Source: Lasiosphaeria ovina
Taxonomy: Eukaryota; Ascomycota; Sordariomycetes; Sordariales; Lasiosphaeriaceae
DNA length: 64,000 bases
NCBI GenBank assembly: GCA_033439765.1
Contig: JAULSN010000007.1
Location: 2,046,001-2,110,000 of the forward strand
Direction of reading: 5' to 3'
Shown: positions 11,671 to 23,362 of the stretch, one piece after another
How positions within the stretch are numbered: position 1 is the first letter of the stretch
Layout of the letters: each line of letters opens with the position of its first letter
Translations under genes and position numbers: made by a program
Notes under the pieces: generated by a model
Seen by the model: the letters and a program-made list of their open reading frames with translations, nothing else
Database searches by the model: none
Told to the model about the DNA's origin: nothing

Positions 11671-14600
11671 TCACGAGTTCATAACCCCCGCCTTGAGCCT
11701 GTTCAGCGCGTCCTCGTACTTGCCGGGGCTGTGGTCGGTGAGCATGCTGGTGCCGAAGCGGACCTCGCGGAAGCGCTTCTCGACGTCGCGCACGTACTTG
11801 AGCACGACGCGCTGGGCGGGGCGGCCAAAGTGGCCGGGCTCGTCAGCGTCCTCACCCTCGAGCAGGAACGCGTCGCGGCGCCGCACGCGCGTGCTCTCCA
11901 CCACAAACACCTCCCCCGGCGGCAGCAGCTTCTGGCTCATCATGCTGGCGCGCAGCACCTTGAGCGCCGCGTATGCCCACTGGTCGTCGTCCTCGCGCGA
12001 CGACGCGCTGCTGCTGCCGCCTATGAAGTGGTCGCCGACGGGGCTGGCGGATGAAGGAGGGCCGGCGCCGGCGCCGGCGCTCGACGGGGGCCCGCCGTAC
12101 CACTTGTCGGCCAGGCCCGACTGCAGGGCCTCCCAGATGCGCTGGCGCACCTCGATCTTGGCCTCGTTGTTGTCCGTCTTGAAGGCCAGGGCGACGGCCT
12201 GGAAGTCGTGCAGCACGCCGAGCGAGAGGTAGGGCACGAGGTCGTTGCCGTGCACGATGCTCGTGATGAGGCCGCGCGTGGCGGTGCACAGCGAGGCCGA
12301 CATGGTCGACGGCGGCCCGTAGGCAAAAACGTGGACGGGGCGGCCCGAGGGCAGGCACACGTGGCGCGGGGGCGACGACGAGGTGGTGTAGTGCTGGTTG
12401 TGGTGCAGCGACGACGCGTGGTGGGTGGCGGCGTCGGCGAGCAGGCGCGTGTGGGGCTCGGACGAGGTGACGAAGGCGGTGCCGTGGGCCGAAGGCTCGG
12501 GCTCGGACAGCATGACGCCCAGCAGGGCGGTGACGGCGCCGCCCAGCGAGTGGCCCGTCAGCACGAGGCCGTAGTCGGGAAAGTCGTCGAGGGCCTTCTT
12601 GAGCGTGTGCAGGACGCGGCCGTCGCCGCCGTACAGCAGGCGCTGGGCCGAGGCGTGGATGCCCTTGTGGACCTTGTAGGCCTTGCCGCGCCAGATGAGG
12701 TCGTCGTAGTCGCACGTCATGTCGGCCAGCACGTCCTCGAAGCCCAGGGTGCCGCGGCAGGCCAGCACCACGGCCATGGACTCGTGGTCGAGCGAGATGT
12801 AGTGCACCAGCGGCACGCCCGTGTTGGTCGACCCCGTGCCGTCGGAGCCGCCCTGGGGGTCGACAAACGACGACAGCAGGATGCTGCTGGCGTCCGACTC
12901 GGTGTGATGGGCAAACGACCGCAGCTCGTGGTGCACGTCGTCGAGCGTGCGCAGGATGGGCATCTCCTTGGCGATGCCCAGCACCTTGAGGAAGTTGGAC
13001 CCGTACGACGCCGACGCGAAGCGCATGTAGCGCGTGATGTTGCGCAGCAGGTGGTAGCGCGGGAACATGCCGTCGAGCCGCCCCGCCCGCCGCAGCGTGC
13101 CCAGCGCCTCCGTGTCGCTGAAGGCGCTATTCTGCTGGAAGTAGCCGTACGGCACCAGTGACGACTGCGACTCGTTCATCGACAGCGTGTAGATGCTGGG
13201 CGAGTACATATGCGACTTGGCCCGCCGCGGGTTGCGCCCGCCCATGGCGAACGCCCCCGACACGTCGCGCTCCGACAGCGCCTTGGCCGCCGAGCCTGGA
13301 CCGGACCCCGACCCCGATCCCGAGCCCGACCCTGAGCCTGAGCCCGAGCCCGAGCGTGTCCCGTTCCCGGCACCGGCAGAGGCAGCAGCAGCAGCCTTCT
13401 CTCCCGACGACGGCGACACGGGGTGGTAGTCGTCGGCCGTCGTGATCGAGTACGTCTCGGTCTGCGAGATGCTCGAGTCGCGCCGGCTCTCGTGCACCGA
13501 GATGTAGCTCGCCCGCGAGTCGCTGCGCACGTAGGGCTCCTCCAACTCCTTCGCCGCAGCCCCCGACCGCCGGCCCTGCCCCTGTCCTGCCCGGCTCACG
13601 GCATGCGGCTCCCCTCTCCTCGGTATCAGGGACGACTGTCTCGCGGGCGCCACGACAGCCAGGTGCGACGGGGGAGCCGGAGTCGAGTGCGCCGGCCTAT
13701 TTGTTGTTGTCTTCTGTGCCAGCTTGCCTCCCTTCTTGTCAAAGGCAGTCTCCGAGCCCGAGTCGTCTTTGGAAAACATGGTTGCTGATCTGCGGAAAGC
13801 ATTGCGGAACCCTCCTTTACCTTCTGATGACGACTTCGCCGCTGGCACACCGTCATCTTTGTTCTTGGAGGACAGGAACCTGTTGAGCGTGTTTCTACGC
13901 GGTGCCGCACTTGGCGGCGGGTGGGCTAAGGCCGAGGGGCTGGTTGGGGGCATTCGGGGCCTTTTCTGGTTGGCAGCCTGCTCGGCGCCCTGCTCCGTCT
14001 TGGCTTCTTCGGCAGGCTGCCTAACCTCGAGCTCCCGGGCCTGCGCTGCGGCCTGCTTTGCGGCCTGCTCAGCCCCAAAGCTCAAGACCACGGGAATGCG
14101 AGACGGCCTGGCCGTGGACGGCGACGACGAGCCCGAAGTGGCCGATGCAGACGAGCTAGGCCGGCGGAAGGGAGAGTTCGATGGGCTGTCTAGCAGCAGT
14201 GGCCTAGGAATCTTGGGCTGCGCCAGAGACGGCGACTCGTCAACCTCGGTTGCCGACCCGTCGTCGGACTCGGACTCGTCGTCGTCATCGTCGTCGACTG
14301 CCTCGACATAGCCGGCGACCTGGTTTATGTCTCCGTCCTCCTTCTGGAAGGATGTCCTCCTCTCATTGTTCCGGTGGAGCCGGTAGACGACTCGGTACGT
14401 GGGGGGAATGCTGTTCTCGGCCGAGTGTGCGCCTTGAGAGCCCTGGGTGCCTTTGGGCCCTTTGTTGCCCTGCTGGAGCTGGGCCTGCGACGCGGCCTGC
14501 CGGGAATCCCGCCGCTCTTCGATCAGCTCGACTCCAGGGGGGGGTGGCGACACAGGGAGGTCGTCGACGCGGCCCGTTATTTCGACCGTGATGGTCTTGG

Positions 14601-15603
14601 TGGTGTTGATCTGCGTGGTGATGGACACTTTGGCGTTGTCGGGCAGCGACTTCATGATCTGGCGCTTGAGGCGAATCTCGGGCAGGCTCTCGCCGTCGCC
14701 GTCGCCGCCGCTGTCGTGGGCCCCGTGGCTCTCGATGGTCTCGAGGATCCTCCCGTTGGGCCCGCTGCCCGCCGGCGGCCCGCCCGAGCCGTAGGCGCCG
14801 TTGTGGACGCCGTAGAGGCTCTCCTCGTGCAGGTCGACACGCACGCCGTCGCTAAAGACGACAACGTCCCACACGGTCTCCTCGACGCGCAGCGTGCGGT
14901 TCTCGTCCTCGAGCGAGCGGCGGCACCATCGCTGCAGATAGGCCATGCCGCACAGACCCAGCATCAAGTCGAGCACGCCGACCTTTTCGCCCTTCACGCC
15001 CGTGGCCGGATTCTGGAACTCGCGGCGGATCAGGGTGATGATGCTGGCCATGGCGCGCGACGAGTCGGTCGAGCCAAAGAACTGGTCGAGGGCCGACAGC
15101 AGCAGCTGCGACGTCTCGGAGATGACGGCCAGCGTGGCGCCCGTGACGTGGAAGCCTGTCGTGGTCCAGAAGACGATCTGCGTCATGGTGCGGTGCAGGT
15201 TCTCGAGGCTCTTCTCCAGCACCGTCTCGGCCTCGGCCCTGGCCAGCAGCGAGCCCGACCGCCCGATCACGTCGCGGCCCGCCCGTCCCAGGATGCTCTC
15301 GAGGACGGCCCGCCCCAGCTCGAGGCTCGACAGCGTCGTCACCTTGGCCGCGTCGAAGCCGTACCCGCCGATCAGCGTGCCCATGCGCAGCGCCAGGCTC
15401 GTCGACCGCGTGGCGAAGCTGACGGCCCGCGCCAGCGGCACCGGGAGCAGCGTCCTACCAGGGCTCGAGGCCGCCAGCTCTCGAAGCTGCGTCGTGACGT
15501 GGTCGCCGGCAGCGACGGCCAGCCGCGCCGACGACGAAGGGTCCATGTCGACATCGCCGTCCGCGTCAGCGCCGTCGTCGGTTCCGAAGCTGAGGACCCG
15601 CAT
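11671..15603 (-). CDS. Large class-3 lipase (sn1-specific diacylglycerol lipase type)
   Basis: One uninterrupted frame of 1310 residues. The C-terminal third is an alpha/beta-hydrolase of the Lipase_3 family: the nucleophile elbow GHSLGG places the serine at about 1019, preceded by a block beginning HKGIHASAQRLL and followed by a conserved Asp region (HGNDLVPYLSLG). This architecture matches fungal proteins annotated as sn-1-specific diacylglycerol lipases, which release a fatty acid from diacylglycerol at membranes. The N-terminal third is a folded-looking helical region; the middle (about 370-760) is low-complexity and Ser/Pro-rich, with a (Ser-Gly)n run of about ten units. The absence of introns in nearly 4 kb is unusual beside its neighbours. 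Long frames on the opposite strand (12208-13161, 14374-15678) are shadows caused by high GC. Confidence 0.88.
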   Translation of the reverse strand: MRVLSFGTDDGADADGDVDMDPSSSARLAVAAGDHVTTQLRELAASSPGRTLLPVPLARAVSFATRSTSLALRMGTLIGGYGFDAAKVTTLSSLELGRAVLESILGRAGRDVIGRSGSLLARAEAETVLEKSLENLHRTMTQIVFWTTTGFHVTGATLAVISETSQLLLSALDQFFGSTDSSRAMASIITLIRREFQNPATGVKGEKVGVLDLMLGLCGMAYLQRWCRRSLEDENRTLRVEETVWDVVVFSDGVRVDLHEESLYGVHNGAYGSGGPPAGSGPNGRILETIESHGAHDSGGDGDGESLPEIRLKRQIMKSLPDNAKVSITTQINTTKTITVEITGRVDDLPVSPPPPGVELIEERRDSRQAASQAQLQQGNKGPKGTQGSQGAHSAENSIPPTYRVVYRLHRNNERRTSFQKEDGDINQVAGYVEAVDDDDDDESESDDGSATEVDESPSLAQPKIPRPLLLDSPSNSPFRRPSSSASATSGSSSPSTARPSRIPVVLSFGAEQAAKQAAAQARELEVRQPAEEAKTEQGAEQAANQKRPRMPPTSPSALAHPPPSAAPRRNTLNRFLSSKNKDDGVPAAKSSSEGKGGFRNAFRRSATMFSKDDSGSETAFDKKGGKLAQKTTTNRPAHSTPAPPSHLAVVAPARQSSLIPRRGEPHAVSRAGQGQGRRSGAAAKELEEPYVRSDSRASYISVHESRRDSSISQTETYSITTADDYHPVSPSSGEKAAAAASAGAGNGTRSGSGSGSGSGSGSGSGSGPGSAAKALSERDVSGAFAMGGRNPRRAKSHMYSPSIYTLSMNESQSSLVPYGYFQQNSAFSDTEALGTLRRAGRLDGMFPRYHLLRNITRYMRFASASYGSNFLKVLGIAKEMPILRTLDDVHHELRSFAHHTESDASSILLSSFVDPQGGSDGTGSTNTGVPLVHYISLDHESMAVVLACRGTLGFEDVLADMTCDYDDLIWRGKAYKVHKGIHASAQRLLYGGDGRVLHTLKKALDDFPDYGLVLTGHSLGGAVTALLGVMLSEPEPSAHGTAFVTSSEPHTRLLADAATHHASSLHHNQHYTTSSSPPRHVCLPSGRPVHVFAYGPPSTMSASLCTATRGLITSIVHGNDLVPYLSLGVLHDFQAVALAFKTDNNEAKIEVRQRIWEALQSGLADKWYGGPPSSAGAGAGPPSSASPVGDHFIGGSSSASSREDDDQWAYAALKVLRASMMSQKLLPPGEVFVVESTRVRRRDAFLLEGEDADEPGHFGRPAQRVVLKYVRDVEKRFREVRFGTSMLTDHSPGKYEDALNRLKAGVMNS

Positions 15604-17734
15604 GGCTGCTGGTCGTCGTGGGAGGCAGAGGAAGTGAAAAGGGGCTTCGTCGACACGTCAAGCCGCAGAGAACCATGACGGAGCGCCGCAAACAAATACC
15701 CAGCAGACCAAAAACGGCGAGGGTGGCGGTGGTGGCGGCAGGAGTAACGGAAGTGGAAGTGGATATCGAGGTCGAGGTGGAGGTGTAAGTTGAAGTGGCA
15801 GGAAGAGTGGAAGTGGCACCGGCACCAGCACCGGCGGTGGCGATGGGGAGATGGCTTGGATGGCTGGTATCCGTATATCCGTAGTGTTGGTGAGGTAGCT
15901 AGTGACTGGGCTGACCTACCCTACAGGCAAGGTGAGGCAGGCAAAGGTATGTGGCTTCGTTACGGCGAGGTATGTATTGCACAGCAGACCAAGCAGAAAT
16001 TGCAAGCAGCAAAGCAAGAGAAGCAGCAGCAGGCGTGGGACAACGAACGGCCTGCTCAGGAGATCAAGTTGACCTCCACTGTTGAAGTGTGTTGAAGTGA
16101 AGCTGGCGTTACCTCATCAATGCGGATGCCCACTCGCACTACCGGGTAGACGTGTCGGTCGTCGAGGCCTGGAACTCTGAATTGATTTAGTGTGCAGACG
16201 TCAACAAAGTCACCGCACGAAGAACTGTGTATAAGGTAGGCATGCACGGAGAAGACGCGAGGTGGCGACACCAGGTTTCGCGGTCGACCAAGGTTTTCTC
16301 TTCAGCGTGAATAATGCAGCCGAGTATAGGCAGGGTCATGTCACGCGTGCCTCGCGGGCTAGCGGCGGCATTCCTGCTTTCCATTTCTTCAGGACGCGGA
16401 TGCTGCTTGCTGTTTGCTGGTTGTTACAGGCAGGTGCTTCCAGTGTGTGGGGCGGACCTGGCATGTGAAAGACGCGGGGGGTATCCGTACTCTGAGTGTG
16501 AAGGTTGGGCCATCAGTGGAGGGTTATCTGGACTTGGTACGGGTCGTCCAACGAAAGCTACCACTGCAAGGCGGTATACCGCCTGAAGGTTCTGTTCAGC
16601 AGGGCAAACAGCCTCGACACGGCGCACCTAAAGCGCCAGCGCTCCCCAAGCTTCGCGCCGTCGAAACCATGCAGCCGTCGAGATCATCATGACAGACACG
16701 GCAGCCAGCGCGCCGTCAGAGCGTTCTGGCAAACGTAGTCGTTATGCAGCCATCCAGGCAAGACCAGCTGGCTAGTCGAGTCGGTCATTGACGACAAGAC
16801 TCCAATGACGAAACTTGAACTGTCGAGGTCGAAGATTACAAAGCCCTGGCCAATACCTCAGGTGCAGGACGGCGGGGACTCCTGGGAGGGGAAGAATGTA
16901 ATGGGACTGTTTCGACGGGAAGCGCTGTGGCTCCATGACGTGCGAGATGGCATAAGCTAGAACCAGGGCAGTGCATGTCTCCATCGCAGCCGGGTTGTCC
17001 GGGCCCGACCTGCCTTGATCACGCATCGCTACCACCATACAGATAGGTACGGAGGTAGCTGGGTCGTATTTGATGCTGTGTCCGACGTGGGACTTTGTGA
17101 ATATCAATCTGGAGCATGCGGGCTGTTCCTGAACCACTTGCTCCGGTGCAGATCCATGGAAGCCGGAAGCCCACCCACCAAAGCTCCCCCACTGCCCACT
17201 GCACCTACCCCGGGCCTGCTATTTATACCTACCGCAGCCTCCCGCCTGGGCTCCTCCCTAGCGCCCCCCCCCCGGGGCTGAGGCCACCTGGACAGGGGAC
17301 AATGAGGCGGACAGGACAATGGACGGGCCGGAAGCAGCCTCTCAGGTTCAGCTGCTCGCATCCAGACAGTCGAGGTACATTTTATCTGGGATAAATCCCT
17401 TCTAGTTTGCTTTGGATAATCGGGCGAACATCAAGTTATAGTTGATTGTCTAACTTCTACCTACTTTCAATCCCATTTTACCCACTCAGGGACCCTAAGG
17501 CTGCTACATTATTTATCCACTAGTTCTACCTGGCTGGCCAGGGCATCCGTAGACTCGGCTCCATTGCTGCCGCCTGGACGGATTACTTGGCCTCAAACCC
17601 ACCCGCCGTCCACCCCTCGACGATCGATCCCCCGACCACCAATTGGCGCCCGCTCGACCCAGAACCAACAACCAGACCACCGGAACACGCTCGACCCCGC
17701 CGTCACCGACTTCTCCGCCGACAGCAAGCGCACA
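15604..17734. other. Divergent promoter region, no supported gene
   Basis: 2.1 kb between the lipase (-) and gna1 (+). The first 250 bases past the lipase start are GGTGG/GGAAGTGG-rich simple sequence. The last 170 bases are C-rich and open in frame with gna1 but have no ATG. No additional coding signal was seen. Confidence 0.5.
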
Positions 17735-18358
17735 ATGGCCGAAGCCGAGCTCTTCTCGTCGGACCTGCTCTCGCCCGAGGTGCAGGCGGCGCTGCCCGAG
17801 GGCTACCAACTGCGGGCGTTGCGCCGGAGCGACTTCGACACGGGCTTCCTCGACTGCCTGCGCGTGCTGACCACGGTCGGCGACATCACCCAGCAGCAGT
17901 TCGAGGACCGCTACAGCTGGATCACGAGGCAGGACGGCGGCTATTTCATCCTCGTCGTCGAGGACACCAATCCCAGCCCCCCGCGCGTCGTCGGCACCGG
18001 CGCCCTGATTGTCGAGCGCAAGTTGTGAGTTCTTTTCGTCTGCTCCATGCCCCTCGACGATGTGGCCCTGGAAGTAACGGGTTGGTTGGCTGACATTTTT
18101 TTTGTTGGACACAGCATCCACAATCTCGGGTCGGTCGGACACATCGAGGACATCGCCGTGGCTAAGGACCAGCAGGGCAAGAAGCTGGGGCTGCGCATTA
18201 TTAAGGCGCTCGACTTCATCGCCGGCAAGACGGGCTGCTACAAGACCATCCTCGACTGCAGCGAGGCCAACGAGGGTTTCTACGTCAAGTGCGGCTTCCG
18301 CCGCGCCGGCCTCGAGATGGCCCACTACATTGACGGCCCCAAGAGTAAAGCCCAATGA
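17735..18358 (+). CDS. gna1: Glucosamine 6-phosphate N-acetyltransferase
   Basis: Two exons, 17735-18024 and 18115-18358; 177 residues. Gna1 acetylates glucosamine-6-phosphate with acetyl-CoA, a step in cytosolic UDP-GlcNAc synthesis that feeds chitin, N-glycans and GPI anchors. The GNAT fold is clear: the block VGTGALIVERKFIHNLG..GHIEDIAV, then the acetyl-CoA loop QGKKLGLRIIKAL, then LDCSEANEGFYVKCGF, all characteristic of Gna1. Length fits the fungal enzyme. The first ATG (context CACAATGG) is used; the open frame upstream has no other ATG. The intron splits a Phe codon (TT/C). The 3' flank carries a hexanucleotide repeat. Confidence 0.95.
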
Positions 18359-20817
18359 TTTCTTATATTAGACTTCTTGGCTTTGGCTGATGCGCAGCTT
18401 ACCTTTTTCTTCTTTTTCTCTTTCTGTTTTTGCAGAGAGCACGGCGTCGAATCTGTGATGTTTTTGACCGCGACGGAACAAGAGACCAAGAACGATAGAC
18501 AGAAGCGACACAAAATCGAGGCACAAACACAGACACAGACACAGACACAGACACAGACACAGACACAGACGGAAGACACAACACAAGCCCACGGCTCTGG
18601 CTATCTACCTCGCCCAGGTACCCAGCCCTAACAAACCCGGAGATGGAAAGGATGGCTCCGGTAGTACGAGTATATGACTGTACCACCCAGGGAAAGCTCG
18701 GCAGATCATTAGCCGTGGAGTTCAAAAGGGAGCGGGGCGGTGGGAGGGAGGGCATGGCACGGCGCTAGATGGGCCCATCGGACACGAGCAGAAAACGGGC
18801 ATTGATGAGCGGTGCCGATGCCTGGGTGCATACTTGCCTACCTAGGTTGGTATTCGCTGACCAGTGACGTACGTACCTCGTTGTTGGATGGCATTGGATT
18901 TGCATGCAGCGTTGCAGCCGTGTATACACAGACATACAGACAGACCTACCGAGTATTCCACAGAGTATAGTGCTTAGATAAAGTGACCGTCTGAGACTGA
19001 CTACCAAGGACATATCGACAGACGCGGTCCGAACTCCCGTCGACTCTACTGTTTTCTGCTACGTTTATTACCTACCTTGCCCAGTACGGAATAGAGCCCG
19101 ACATCCATTCCAATGGGCGAGGCGAGGCCCGCTCGCCGTTTTGCGCGCCAATCGGCTAGCTATATGTCGTCACTCTCGAGGGAGAACCCCGAACTGCCCT
19201 GGGTTCTTTGGAGACGGAAGGGAGGGGTCTCGGGGAGGAGAGGGGGGCCAGGCTGGCAGGCTCGGAGGCTTGAAGGGGGGCCGGTGGTGGCACGACTAAT
19301 GGTTTTACACCCGGGCTAGGAAGGGGGTGCATTCAGCTAAGGTAGGTATGGTGAATACCTAGGTCGGCAGCACAAGACGAGACGCATCTTCTTGGCGACA
19401 GTTTGAGCCACGACAAACCAGTCTCGAATCCCTCCTTCCAGTCATATCATTGCTTATCCTCCTTCTTAACAGTGCTTGCTGGTCTACTCCTAACAACCCA
19501 TCCAGCCCAGCCCTCCCTCCAAGGGACGAGAGTTACAGACTGGACTAAAGTTTGCACCCGTCAACAAGAACAAGGGGGTACCGAGTTGGCAAACCGGGAA
19601 CGAACCGACCCAAGACCCGACACGGGCTAAAGTGGCACAACCCCGCCTTTACCGTCCGTCTCTTGACCGGCGCTGACATGTGATGCTGCTCTTCTCAAGG
19701 CTCGCTCCGAGTCGCCCCAAACATGCTACGTACTAGTTCTGGTGTGGGGAATGGGCGTGGGAATGAAATGAGGAAAAAGAAAACAGACTGGGCTTGTTTC
19801 GTCGCTTTTGCCGGCCCTCCACTCTATCCTGCACTTACTGCTACTAAAACGCCTCTCGGGAAAAGCGTTGGTGCTTGTTGATCGAAACGTCGGCGTTGTG
19901 CATGGCGCCTCGCCTCGCCTAGCTTCGCAGTGCACGTCCGAATACGTGATGTGCTTGCTGTCTAGGCCTAGAACTCGGGACTCGGGGGTGGCTCTCGCGC
20001 TGGCCGCTCAGGGCTGATCAGGTCTGGGGCGAGTGACGGGAGCGAGTGGTGCGGCGGGCCTTGGAGAGACAGGCCGCGACGGATTCAGCTTCGGCGAAAC
20101 CCTTTGGAGCTGATCTCCGTGGGAAGGAGGGGAAAAGCGAACACTCCCTTCCCCGGCCCCTTTTCGACACCACCACACACCACACACCACACACCACAGG
20201 CCAGACCAGCTCACCATGCGTCTCTTGTTGTTGTCCCACACTCCTCCCCCGTGGGATGGCTATTTGTGGTAGGTAGGTCAGGTAGGTGTATATATATGTC
20301 GACATGCATCCTCCGCGTCTGTCTACAGCCATAACGTCCCCTTGTTGTTTCCTCCTGTCCATCCATCCACCCGTTGCCGTTCCACGCATACAGAGTACTG
20401 TACACCAAAGACTGACACGCGATCTGTTCCTGGATTCGGAGTATAACAACTGGTTCTGCTCAGCTTTATTGTTGTTTTCTCTTTCTCTCTTTCCTCTCTC
20501 CCCACGCCGGCCCACACCCCGTTGCACCTCACCGGCCCTCTCCTCACTCCCTCGCAGCGAGCCACCAGCCAGCCAGCCTTGCCCCGCACCGGCCCGCCGC
20601 CCGCCTGCCCGCCTGCCCGCTTCGCCGGACTACCAAGCTCGGATATCCCCAACTCGGCGCGAGAGACAACCCCCCCACATAAGCTCTAACGGCAGGCCGG
20701 TGTTTATTTGGTACCTCTATTGCGCCCGATTGAGCGCACTTTATCCCGGCTTTTTGGATAAACTCTATACTATCGTGCCTGCCTTTCGCGTGGCGTGTCG
20801 AAAATAAAGATATTTAG
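18359..20817. other. Long intergenic region with simple repeats
   Basis: 2.5 kb with no gene I can support. It contains the ACAGAC repeat described separately, TACCTAGGTTGG and TACCTAGGTCGG motifs near 18838 and 19357, and a short ACACC-type repeat at 20170-20200. Frames here overlap on both strands and have no codon bias. Confidence 0.5.
18529..18570. repeat. (ACAGAC)n hexanucleotide microsatellite
   Basis: About seven near-perfect ACAGAC units just downstream of gna1, probably in its 3' untranslated region. Confidence 0.9.
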
Positions 20818-21219
20818 CAAGAAGGAGCTGTTGCTAGTCAAGATGGTCGAGGATCTCCACGCCACCATCACGCGAGTGCGCATCGCTCTACTCCAGTCGC
20901 AGTTAGTTTATATTCCTCCTCTTGTGTTGATGCTATAAACCTTCTCCTTTTACATACCTACCCCCTTACTTCATCTACTTGCCCACCCGCTGCCCCTATC
21001 TCCTCCGCAACACCGACTTCGAATTCATCCGCTTACACTACTTGTGCCAAAAAAAAAAAAAGAGTCCGCGAGAAAGGAGTCCCTGCTGCTGCCGTGCCCG
21101 TCGCTGCATCCCATTCCCCCGTGCGGCGCCGGCGGAGCACCGTCACGGCCGTGTACTCGGGGTCCAAGGACGGCGTGCCGCTGTTCACGAAGCAAAAGGT
21201 TGTCCGGGTGGTTTCTTGA
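20818..21219 (+). pseudogene. Possible orphan exons or gene remnant
   Basis: Two stretches have coding character. The first (20818-20901) follows a plausible acceptor (ATATTTAG), contains an ATG at 20843 in good context and reads MVEDLHATITRVRIALLQSQ before a GTTAGT donor. The second (about 21063-21219) reads a GC3-rich frame containing VTAVYSGSKDGVPLFTKQKV and then stops. Joined with an intron of about 160 nt they stay in frame. I do not recognise the protein. It may be a short gene, the debris of a larger one, or chance. Confidence 0.25.
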
Positions 21220-21447
21220 GCTGTCGTTTTTCTCTCTGGGTCTCGGTTTTATTTTGTCCTCGGGCTTTGTTACATCATCACATCTTTTTTGGGCATTTTT
21301 CTGTTGTTCTTACCAATACCATATCCTGGCATTTCGGATTCTGGGAAAGGGGTCGGCATACTTTATCTGGTCAAGCATTTTCTCTATCATCATCTACCTG
21401 CCTGTTTTAAACGAATTTCTTGTCATTTCTTGACATCGATTATCACA

Positions 21448-23152
21448 ATGTCTCCGCATCGGGTCACCGAACATGGCAGCGGGAGCGGAAGCGGGAACGA
21501 GCTCGGCAGCGGGGCGGCTATGGGTCGTGATTCAACATCGGCTTCGGCTCCGGCGCGGCACTGGATCATGGGCAGCGAGGCGTTCAACGCCAGGATGAAA
21601 CATCACGACGGCATCAAGGCCCTGTGGGAGACCAAGTGGAAGTTCCCTGTAAGTTTTTAAATACGCATGCCGCCGGACACGCGTGGGCGTAGGGATATAA
21701 GAAAGAGAGCTGTTTTTGTTAATGTGTGACCCTCATCCGTGTCTCCTACAGTGCACCAAGAGCCTCTACCCGTTCCACGACGGCAAGTACGAGGACTTTC
21801 TCCCCGTGTTCGAGGAGCTGATCGAGGTAAAGACCCCTCCCCTATTCACCAACTTCAATAAAAACCAAAATCTCACATCCCCCCTATTTCCCTTCCCCCT
21901 GAATCTAGAGAAACATCTCCGACGGCACGTCACCAGCCTACACGCGGGCTTTTTTCCCCGCCGCAGAGTCACTCACGGCGCAGGGCGACGCGGCGCTCGC
22001 GGCCGGCCACGGCGCCGCCGCCAGCGCGCTGTACCTGCGGGCGTGCGCCGTGTACCGCATCGCGCGCTTTCCGTACATCACAGCCTACCCGTCCGTCAGC
22101 TGCGCGGTCAAATGGGCGGCGTGGGAGGCCCAGAAGGCGGCGTACATGAAAGCCGCGCGCACGTGGGCGGTGCCCGTGGACGAGGTGGCGGTGCCGTTCG
22201 CGCACGCCAGCGGGCACGACCGAGCAGACGCTGGAATCCCCGTGTACGTGCGGGCGCCTCCGGCTGATCAGAAATCGCCCGCCGTGATCCTCATGACGGG
22301 GCTCGACGGCTACCGGCCCGACAACACGGTGCGGTGCGACGAGTTCCTCGCGCGCGGCTGGGCATCGGTCGTTGTCGAGATCCCCGGGACGGCCGACTGC
22401 CCCGCCGACCCGGCGGACGCCGCCAGCCCCGACCGCCTGTGGACGAGCCTGCTGCAGTGGATGGCGGGCGACGGCCGCTTCGACATGCGCCGCGTCATGG
22501 TGTGGGGCCTGAGCTCGGGCGGCTACTACGCGGTGCGCGCGGCGCACACGCACCGCGCCCATCTCGCGGGTTGTGTGGCGCAGGGCGCGGGCGTGCACTA
22601 TTTCTATGACCGCGACTGGCTGGACAAGGCTGACGGGCACGAGTATCCTTTCCAGTGAGTTCTTTTCTCTCTGTTGTTTCTGACCTGCGTCCACGAAACC
22701 AATACGAGAAGAAGACGGAGGGTGTGTGTTTGTGCTGACGCGGGACGGACAGGTTGACGCCCGCCATGGCCATGAAGCACGGCTACGCCTCCGTCGACGA
22801 GTACAAGGCGGGTGTGCAGAAGAAGTTCTCGCTCCTCGAGACGGGCATCGTCCACCAGCCGTCAACGCGGCTGCTGCTGGTTAACGTGAGTCTGTCCCTC
22901 TCTGACCCCCTCCCCCTGGCCTAGTCATCACGTCTCTCCCGTTACACGGGGAGAAGAAAGGGGGCTAATAGCAAACAACCTCACCAGGGCACCCTGGACG
23001 GCCTCATGCCAATCGAGGATTCGATGCTGCTGTTCGAGCACGGCTCGCCCAAGGAGGCGCGTTTCTTCACGGGCGCTCTGCATATGGGGTACCCGCTCGC
23101 CAACGGATCTGTGTATCCGTGGATGGAGAGCGTCATGGACTCTGTGAAATGA
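21448..23152 (+). CDS. Ayg1-like alpha/beta hydrolase (polyketide chain-shortening type)
   Basis: Five exons: 21448-21648, 21752-21826, 21909-22654, 22753-22885, 22988-23152; 439 residues. It belongs to the fungal Ayg1/FrsA-like hydrolases. Ayg1 of Aspergillus fumigatus shortens a heptaketide naphthopyrone to tetrahydroxynaphthalene for DHN-melanin. Shared blocks include LWETKWKF near the start, [30 protein letters not shown] and [18 protein letters not shown], whose GLSSG elbow gives the nucleophile Ser294. The late block [19 protein letters not shown] supplies the expected acid/His region. Residues 1-35 are an extra Gly/Ser/Ala-rich extension. No polyketide synthase is nearby, so a role in pigment synthesis is inference and its substrate is unknown. 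Upstream ATGs out of frame were not preferred; this ATG has a CACAATG context. Confidence 0.88.
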
Positions 23153-23362
23153 GCTAGCTGCTTACGAGGGGGACTGTCGCCGACCTGTCAAAGGGGCCAA
23201 AATACCATCTGCGGTTTCTGACTTGTACCTTTATAATTCGTGCTGGGATACGAGTAGTTTCGTCCACTGTATTTCTCACATATTTCTAGCTGCGTAGCTT
23301 GGCTGGGTGTTGTTCTACTCGACACGGAAAAATAAACCTTGCTGTTTCAAATAAGAAGTCCG

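Noticed and set aside
12208..15678. Long plus-strand frames over the lipase gene (up to 434 codons)
   Set aside because: They are antisense shadows of the lipase, caused by high GC3; the minus frame carries GHSLGG and domain structure.
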